Of a DNA stretch of 64,000 bases, positions 57,975 through 64,000 are shown piece after piece. Below the pieces are notes generated by a model. It was given only the letters and a program-made list of their open reading frames with translations. It made no database searches and was not told the origin of the DNA. Within the stretch, counting starts at the first letter, position 1. Each line of letters starts with the position of its first letter. Location: positions 37,163 to 101,162 of the forward strand of contig MNCI01037567.1 of NCBI GenBank assembly GCA_015680685.1, read 5' to 3'. Source of the DNA: Gnetum montanum (Eukaryota > Streptophyta > Gnetopsida > Gnetales > Gnetaceae). Position numbers and translations under genes: made by a program.

Positions 57975-58990
57975 GGAGATATTAGGTTATGTGTTAATTT
58001 CAAGAATTAAAATGAATTTTTAATTAAAGATAGATATCCACTTTCAAGAATTGATGAAATGCTGATAAAGGTATCATGATGTCAGGTATACTCATTTTTA
58101 GATGGATTTTTAGGCTATAATCAGCTAATAATATATAAAGATGATAGATTTAAAACAACATTTTTCACTAAATTAGGAACATTTGCGTGCAAAAGAATCC
58201 CCTTTGGCTTATCAAATGTAGGGGCTACTTTTCAACAAGCTATCGATATTGCTTTCACAAGGCTTATTGAAAAATTTGTTGTCATTTATTTGGATGATAT
58301 TAGAGTTTACTCAAAACATGAGCTTGATCATATTTCTCATTTATAGTAGATATTTAATAGATGCCTAGAGTTTAGTACCTTCTTAAATCCTAAAAATTCT
58401 ATCTTTGCAGTAAAATTAGGTAGCTTACTTGGGCATATAATCTATCGAAAAGGGATAGCTATTAATCGAGCTAGCATTGAAGCCATTCAAGGAATACATC
58501 ACCCTACAAATAAAAAGATATTAAGATCTTTCTTTGAAAAGATTAAATTTGTCAACAAATTTATTCCTAGATTTACTAAAATAACAAAACCTCTTTCATA
58601 TATGTTGAAAAAGGATATTGATGTAAAGAAAAGTAAAGAGTTACTTAAAGTTTTGAATCAAATTAAGAAAGCCATTTTAGAAGCTCCATATCTGATAAAG
58701 TTGAAAGTAAAAGAAAATTTCTGGTTATATGCTTTCTCTTCAAAAGACTTATTGGCTACAATATTAACACAAAAGGATGGAATAGAACAAAAGCCAATTG
58801 AATTTTTTGGTTATAGTGAAAGATGCTATTCAGAATTGGAGAAACAAGCATATACTATGATCAAGGCTTTGGGACATTTTAGTATTACTTGAAAATGCTT
58901 TGGTTCATATTATGACCATAGAACTAGCTATGGAAAATTTATATCTCAAAATGAAATTGGATTAAAAAGAGCCAATTGGGTAATCAAGCT
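57975..58990 (+). pseudogene. RT and RNase H of fragment G
   Basis: One frame carries DRYPLSRIDEMLIK, FKTTFFTKLGTFACKRIPFG and VIYLDDIRVYSKHELDHI with the YLDD active site intact (58287-58298). It continues with LLGHIIYRKGI, FFEKIKFVNKFIPRF and a 96-codon open stretch (58602-58889). That stretch includes EAPYLIKLKVKENFWLYAFS and the RNase H start DLLATILTQKDGIEQKPIEF, then SELEKQAYTMIKALGHF. Only about three stops fall in the first 900 bp, so it is the least decayed pol in the window. Confidence 0.7.
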
Positions 58991-59089
58991 TCAACAATTC
59001 AATTTTACTTTACAAACTTACAAAATAGTAAAAAATATGGGATTAGCTAGGATGATGGTAAAAGAATTTAAGTAAGAAATACTAGCCCT

Positions 59090-60313
59090 CTCTAAAGATA
59101 GCAATTAGTATAATGACATAGTAAAGTTTCTTATTAGTTGAGAGATTCCCAAGAACCTACCTAAAAATAAAGAAAGATCATTTATAATTAAAACTAAGAA
59201 ATAGATCTATACTCAAGGAACCTTGTATAGAAAGGATTTCATAGGCATTTTTTTAGAATGTGCACTGAATATATAAAAATAGGAGATATATTAAAACAAT
59301 TCCATGATCACGAGGGCCTATATTATGAATCCCCTAGATATACAATGCAACATATATTGAGATATGGCTTTTACTAGTCCACTATGTATAAGGATGTAAG
59401 AGATAAAATTTTAACATGCCATAAGTGCCAAATACACGAGCCAATACTGAAGAAAGCTAATGCTCCACTAAAATCAATAATAATATATAGGCATTTTTAA
59501 AGGTGGGGATCATATTTTATAAGAGCTATCAGTCCATCCAAAGTTGGGCATAAATTCATTCTAATAACCACAAACTATTTTACCAAGTGGCCAAAAGCCA
59601 AAGCATTAAGGAAAAGCACATCATATGATGTGATTAAGTTTCTTGAGCAAAACATTATAAATTGTATTTGCATGTAGGAATCTTTAATAACCAATAATGG
59701 CACAACCTTTCAGTCAACTAAACTTGTAAAATGGACTTCAAGGAAATTGATTCTCCTTTATTTCTCTTCTAATTATTATCTACAAAGAAATGGTCTAGCT
59801 GAATCCACTAACAAAAATTTGATCTCATACATCAAGCATTTTATAGATAATAATGTGGGAATTAGTGTGAATTGCTATAAGGATCCCTATGGATAGATAG
59901 GATTAGAATAAAGAAATCTATTGGGACTTCACCTTTTAATTTAGTTTTTGGGTGTAATGCTCATATAACTAAGGCAATCATGTCATCAATAGCTGAATTT
60001 TTAAAAAATTATAGCCCAAAATCGGACAAGGAACATGTTGTGATGGATTTATTATTAAAGAGGGAAGCTAACATTGATGAAGCATGAGATAAGCTCTTGC
60101 ATAATGCAATGTTAATAAAGAGATTGTTTGATTGACAAGCGAAGTGGAAATCATTTAGAGAGGGAGACTTGGTTTTGTTGTGGAAAATTAATAAGAGAGA
60201 TAAAGCTAATAAATTTTTATCTAGGTGGATTGCACTTTTGATGATTAAGCAAAAAGTGTTTGAAAATGTGTTTAAGTTTGCTTCATTAGATGGACAAGTG
60301 TTGAGCTACCTAA
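59090..60313 (+). pseudogene. Integrase of fragment G, C-terminally truncated
   Basis: Readable parts are YNDIVKFLIS, TLYRKDFIGIFLECAL, FILITTNYFTKWPKA, and TNNGTTFQS (second Asp to Asn). LQRNGLAESTNKNLISYIKH follows (Glu kept). The tail reads GDLVLLWKINKRDK and ends DGQVLSYLM where the LTR of element 2 begins. Two or more frameshifts are needed to join these. Confidence 0.6.
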
Positions 60314-60332
60314 TGAGATGCAATTTGCATAG

Positions 60333-60417
60333 GTCGCGATATCGCGTACATGATATCGCGTCATCCCCTGTGATATCCCATACGCGATATTGCGATGCGC
60401 CATCATATCTATAAATA
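60333..60417 (+). promoter_or_regulatory. LTR promoter: GATATC dyads and TATA box
   Basis: CGCGATATCGCG is a perfect 12-bp palindrome near 60334-60345, repeated as ATGATATCGCG, GTGATATCCC and CGCGATATTGCG before TATAAATA at 60410-60417. The same layout is in the element 1 LTR (dyads 57353-57428, TATA 57444). This fits the enhancer plus core promoter of U3. Confidence 0.55.
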
Positions 60418-60669
60418 AGAGGCAGCTCTCCCTTGTTTCCTCATCCTAGACTAGAAGTAGGGAAACTCTGGCAAATTGATCACTCCAAAGATAGAATATT
60501 GTCCATGTGCCCGTAGTAGGAGTCCTAAAGTGAACAGATCTCTATTCGAGCAACGTTGTACCTGAACACAAGTTGTGTACGAAAATAAAAACGAACTTCC
60601 TAGATAAACCTTGCAGTGCATGGAATAGGATTTTATTTATTGTTATTTATTTCTTTCTCTTAGTAATGC

Positions 60670-60888
60670 GGAATGAGTACAAATTGATTACGAGCATCTA
60701 AGGATGTGTATAGATAGTCAAGGAACAAATGCTCATCGCAACATGGAATGAGTACGACTTGCTTACGAGCATCTCAATGTGACTACTTGGTAACCTAGTG
60801 GTGTATCTAGGATCTGCGCTTAGTAATCCCAGTGGTAGTCATGCACCAGGATGTGTACGGATAATCAAGGAATCGGTTGCTCATCACA
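60670..60888 (+). repeat. Internal repeats in LTR of element 2
   Basis: GGAATGAGTAC(A/G) ... TTACGAGCATCT occurs at about 60670-60699 and 60744-60773. AGGATGTGTA..GATA.TCAAGGAA..TGCTCATC.CA occurs at 60701-60740 and 60848-60888. Confidence 0.65.
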
Positions 60889-61337
60889 CTTAGGCTAGAT
60901 TAGCTTTTTCAACCCTTTCGTCCTAGTTAAGTGCCTCAGTACAACCACTTCGAGCATGTGCGTTACGCATGGGATCCCAGCAACGATTAGCATTTGGTAA
61001 CCACGGTTGCATCGGTTCAGGGTGTGTATGGTAAGTGGGAATGTATGCTGACACTAAGTAATTTAGACTTAGTTCATTAGTTAGAGTTAGTTAGTTTCTT
61101 CAACCCTTCACCTCGATAGCATAGGAGATAAAACATAAAAGACCATAAAAATCATATACTTCGGACTTACTTAACCATACACCATGACAACCACAAGTAA
61201 GTCTGGAAAGACAACGAATGCTTAACCCCAAGTGTTCCATGGGGTGTGTAGGCACTTAGTCTGCGTAGTTCGACCAGATCACGCATGCTATGCTCGTTTC
61301 GTATGGTTGAGTGTAGGGGTACCTCACCACTCATCAT

Positions 61338-61355
61338 TGGCGCCGTTGTCGGGGA
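61338..61355 (+). other. tRNA-Asp primer binding site, element 2
   Basis: TGGCGCCGTTGTCGGGGA matches the complement of the plant tRNA-Asp(GTC) 3' end at 17 of 18 bases, one base after the LTR end. This primer is typical of the Athila lineage. Confidence 0.85.
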
Positions 61356-61477
61356 CTAAGCATTTGTGCGCTGAATAGAACATAAAGGATATCACTCACA
61401 TCATTGGGAGCCTAAATGAACCTTCGATTTAATTAAAGAAAAATTTATATAACGGTAAAATTAGCACACCGATAACA

Positions 61478-63914
61478 ATGTCTTCTTCTCATAAGAGCAA
61501 CTCACCACCTAAGGACCATACACGAGACAGTCGGTAGCATAAAACACATAACCAAAATCAGCCAAGTCCTAAACAATACAAGATAGTCTATACTCATCCT
61601 GATGAGTATATTCCAAATATTACTTTTATCCTCCATCAAGATGAACAGCTACGATGGAGAGATTTGCAAGGTAACATAGTGTTACCTCCAGATTGTGCAG
61701 TTCCAAACATGCTTCTCCCTACTTTGGTACAAATTGGCATGACAGATTTATATGTTGAATACGTTGCGAAAGATTTTGACTCAAGGGATTATTATCCCAC
61801 AAAAGCACAATGTATGAGGGACTCAAGGCAGGAGAGCCAACATACACTGTTGAAGGGTAAAGGTTTGCACGTCCTTAGCAAAATAGGAGATGAGGAACCC
61901 ATTATAACGGGTTCTTTAGCAAATGATGTTCCCCCTCCTAACGATGGTGAGGAGGTTGGGTATCAGAACCTATGATCAATGATACATCACACTGGTTCTG
62001 ATCCCCATGAATGCCAACTATTCACAGAGGCAACAACAACTCATGCTAAGGATGGGCACTTAGATCGTCACCACGATCAGGGCCATAGCAGCCGAAGAGA
62101 AGGAAAGAAACATCGTCATGGCGATGGTTCCCCTTCTTGTTCCCCTTCTTCACATCACTTGCCCTCTCCTTCCACATCTAGGCACAGCCATCATGAACAC
62201 AATGGAGAGGATAAAGGTAGACAAAACGAGAGACCTCGATGGGAAAGTCGAGAGAGAGGACAAGGGCAAGGACATAGGGAAAGTAGGAAACGATGAAGAC
62301 ATTAAAGGCATCATGAAGGAGATGATCATGACGAGCCCCTACTTGCAACCTGAAGTATGCTTGACATAATGGAGGCAGTAAGAATTCCAACAAGGCATTT
62401 AAAAGATAGTCAGATCAAACGCTTAGACATGAACAATATCCCATGCTTTGAGGGGGATACAACGCTGATCGGCAGCATCATTTACAGGCATTCCATGATG
62501 CCTATGCCTTGCAAAATATAGAAAATGAGTGGAAAAAAGTTAATTTGTTTCCCAGGAAACTCACCAAAGAAGTAGAGAGTTGGTACCAGTCCTTAGAACT
62601 GAAAACCATCAGGAGGTGGAGTACGATGCTAGAACTCTTCAACGATAAGTATCAAACATACTCCTGAGTGTCTAATTTGCGTAAGCAGATCCAAGGCTGG
62701 AAACAATGTACATATGAACCCTTGGATGCTACCATGGACCGCTAATACACATTGTTACATCGTTGCCTGGGCCATGGATATGCTCAACGGGATCAACTTC
62801 GCCACATCGTGGATGGGCTAAGGCATGAAACTAGAAGAACCCTTGGGACTTATGCCCAAGGGAGACTCTCACAACTTAGAGCCCATGAAGTACATAGCTT
62901 GTTGGAACAAGTAGCAAAAGAAGAAGGTGAGCTACGCAAGAAGGTGAGCTACGCAAGAGGGAAAGTGCAGAAGAATACAACTATGATTCCTCCCTTCGAA
63001 AGAAGGGAGTGAAATTTTGTGATGAGGAGGATGAGTCACCACTCGAAGAGTTGGTGAACAAAAAAACCTTGCCGATTCAAAAACTAACAATAGAAGTATC
63101 AGCTAAGATGGATTAATTGTGGGATTCCTTAGACTCCAGACTTAAAACTGTCTTGAAAATCATAGAAGAGTCTAAGGAGGAATGAAGTAGTGACAAAGGT
63201 AAGACAAAGCGGAGAGATTCAGGCCCTGCACATAACAAGGGTAAGGGGAAAATTACTATCTCCAATGAAGTTGTGGATTCAGACATAGATGATGACAGTG
63301 GATGTGATATCTGCCATTATGATCATCCCAAGGGATATTGTCCAAACATCTCACATCTACAGGAGTCTGGGGTGTATGCACTTAATCCAAGACTCAACCA
63401 ACGGCAAACACCCCAAAGGTTATCTTATCCTCAAGGTAATCCAAGGCAGTTCCATCAACCACTAACATACTATTCAAGTGGAAATCCACCACAACCCATC
63501 GGATAGCATCAGCAGTGGCAATACCCACAGTCATGGGGGATGCCACCGCCAACACAACAGTACCCTTACTGGAAAACTGATCCTTATGGATATTATGTGC
63601 AGCAGCCAGTTTCTCAAAGTGACTTTATGAGTCACACTACTCCCCAACGTCACTACCAAGTTTGGGAGTACTTTAGGAGGACTCCTTCTCCTCCGAGAGG
63701 CACCCCACATACTTACCATCCTCCAACTCCATCCTCACCTCTTCCACCTATAGTTCCCACAACACCTCCTGCTCCAACAATGCAAGGGGAACTCCCTACT
63801 CAACCACAACAACGTAATGCTGCGAGAGCTGTAAATATCCAACTTGCTGCTAGTTTTGACAACTGTAAAAAGAGAAGATCTTTCTTCAGAACCGAAAGCC
63901 CAGACAAACTCTAG
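61478..63914 (+). pseudogene. gag: gag of element 2
   Basis: The ATG at 61478 is shared with element 1. The frame has only a TAG (61535), a TGA (61973) and a few later stops before a frameshift near 62452-62456, where a run of Gs appears one short. The N-terminal part has KIVYTHPDEYIPNITFILHQ; a His/Arg/Ser-rich middle spans 61.98-62.29 kb. The capsid-like part is DMNNIPCFEG, then SWYQSLELKTIRRWSTMLEL and NLRKQIQGW. An intact CX2CX3HX4C zinc knuckle, CDICHYDHPKGYC, lies near 63.31 kb. The tail is Pro/Tyr/Gln-rich and the end open (63540-63911). A 17-bp duplication at 62924-62957 adds a second frameshift. Confidence 0.75.
62924..62957 (+). repeat. 17-bp perfect tandem duplication causing a frameshift in gag
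   Basis: AAGGTGAGCTACGCAAG is present twice, at 62924-62940 and 62941-62957. Removing one copy restores the reading ELRKRESAEEYN that corresponds to KQESAKKYN in element 1. Confidence 0.85.
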
Positions 63915-64000
63915 CAACAACAAGCGGTTGAGTCTAGGTATACTCCTCCATCATCTAACACTTCGGAGCACCCTTCAGTCCAACAGAGCTTAACGCATAC

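Larger units (their letters stand above)
57930..60313 (+). mobile_element. Ty3/gypsy fragment G (RT-RH-INT)
   Basis: This partial pol has no gag, protease or LTR of its own. RT-RH and integrase resemble the lineage that carries an extra RNase H, but no aRH lies between RH and INT (text after RH runs KNMGLARMMVKEFK, then YNDIVKFLIS). It is bounded on the left by the inverted-repeat block and on the right by the start of the element 2 LTR. Confidence 0.65.
60314..61336 (+). mobile_element. 5' LTR of element 2
   Basis: About 1.02 kb, starting TGAGATGCAATTTGCATAGG (compare TGATGAATCATGTTTTACAT in element 1) and ending CTCACCACTCATCA just before the PBS. It contains a CGCGATATCGCG palindrome cluster upstream of a TATA box. 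Internal repeats lie at 60.67-60.89 kb, and the distal part is shared with element E (GTAACCTAGTGGTGT). Confidence 0.75.
60314..64000 (+). mobile_element. Athila-like element 2 (5' part; runs off right edge)
   Basis: A complete 5' LTR (60314-61336), PBS (61338-61355) and gag from 61478 are present; pol lies beyond the window. It is richer in CpG and has fewer stops than any other element here, so it is the most recent insertion. It appears to have inserted into fragment G. Confidence 0.75.

Noticed and set aside
62178-62393. Minus-strand 71-codon frame in element 2
   Set aside because: It is antisense to the gag region that aligns with element 1.
1-64000. tRNA, rRNA, CRISPR or organellar gene content
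   Set aside because: No cloverleaf, rRNA-like or spaced-repeat structure was seen; the tRNA-like matches are primer binding sites of retroelements.

Overview
The window looks like heterochromatic, repeat-filled nuclear DNA of a land plant with a large, slowly purged genome. The reasons are plant-type Ty3/gypsy lineages (Athila-like elements with a tRNA-Asp primer site, and Tat-like elements carrying a second, 'archaeal-type' RNase H), very low GC and CpG outside the youngest element, and retroelement reading frames broken mainly by transition-type stops. A gymnosperm would fit, but the sequence alone does not prove it. I found no convincing ordinary host gene, no tRNA or rRNA gene and no CRISPR. 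Coordinates of decayed elements are approximate.

Layout. 1-8.2 kb (minus): copy A of an unrecognised repeat family ('family 1'), with a multi-exon coding region downstream of long tandem arrays. 8.2-13.5 kb: mostly unassigned, with a possible LTR starting at 10.68 kb on the minus strand. 13.5-28.3 kb (minus): an old Athila-like element E (LTR, decayed tRNA-Asp PBS, gag | protease, RT, RNase H, integrase). E is split between gag and protease by unit C (16.8-24.6 kb, plus). C belongs to a second unrecognised family ('family 2': hairpin-rich array plus a ~900-codon reading frame) and itself carries a ~965-bp LTR-like insert. 28.4-38.1 kb (plus): element D, a second copy of the family 2 block followed at once by gag, protease and an aRH-type RNase H. 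38.1-43.5 kb (minus): Tat-like element F with RT-RH-aRH-integrase. 43.6-49.0 kb (plus): copy B of family 1. 49.0-57.63 kb (plus): Athila-like element 1 (5' LTR remnant, PBS, gag, PR, RT, RH, INT, 3' region, PPT, truncated 3' LTR). 57.63-57.91 kb: two near-perfect inverted repeats. 57.93-60.31 kb (plus): RT-RH-INT fragment G. 60.31-64.0 kb (plus): Athila-like element 2, the youngest, with a complete 5' LTR, a 17/18-match PBS and gag running off the right edge.

How the pieces relate. Elements E, 1 and 2 are three ages of one Athila-like lineage, shown by their LTRs, PBS, gag and pol. D, F and G are Tat-related but arrange the second RNase H differently. The two points that deserve most attention are the unnamed coding families. 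Family 1 keeps GT-AG introns at matching positions in two diverged copies. Family 2 recurs as a 6.5-7.8 kb block that may be a giant LTR carrying its own reading frame. There is also a clear scaffolding error at 15.6-16.2 kb: a contig placed in the wrong orientation between two single Ns.
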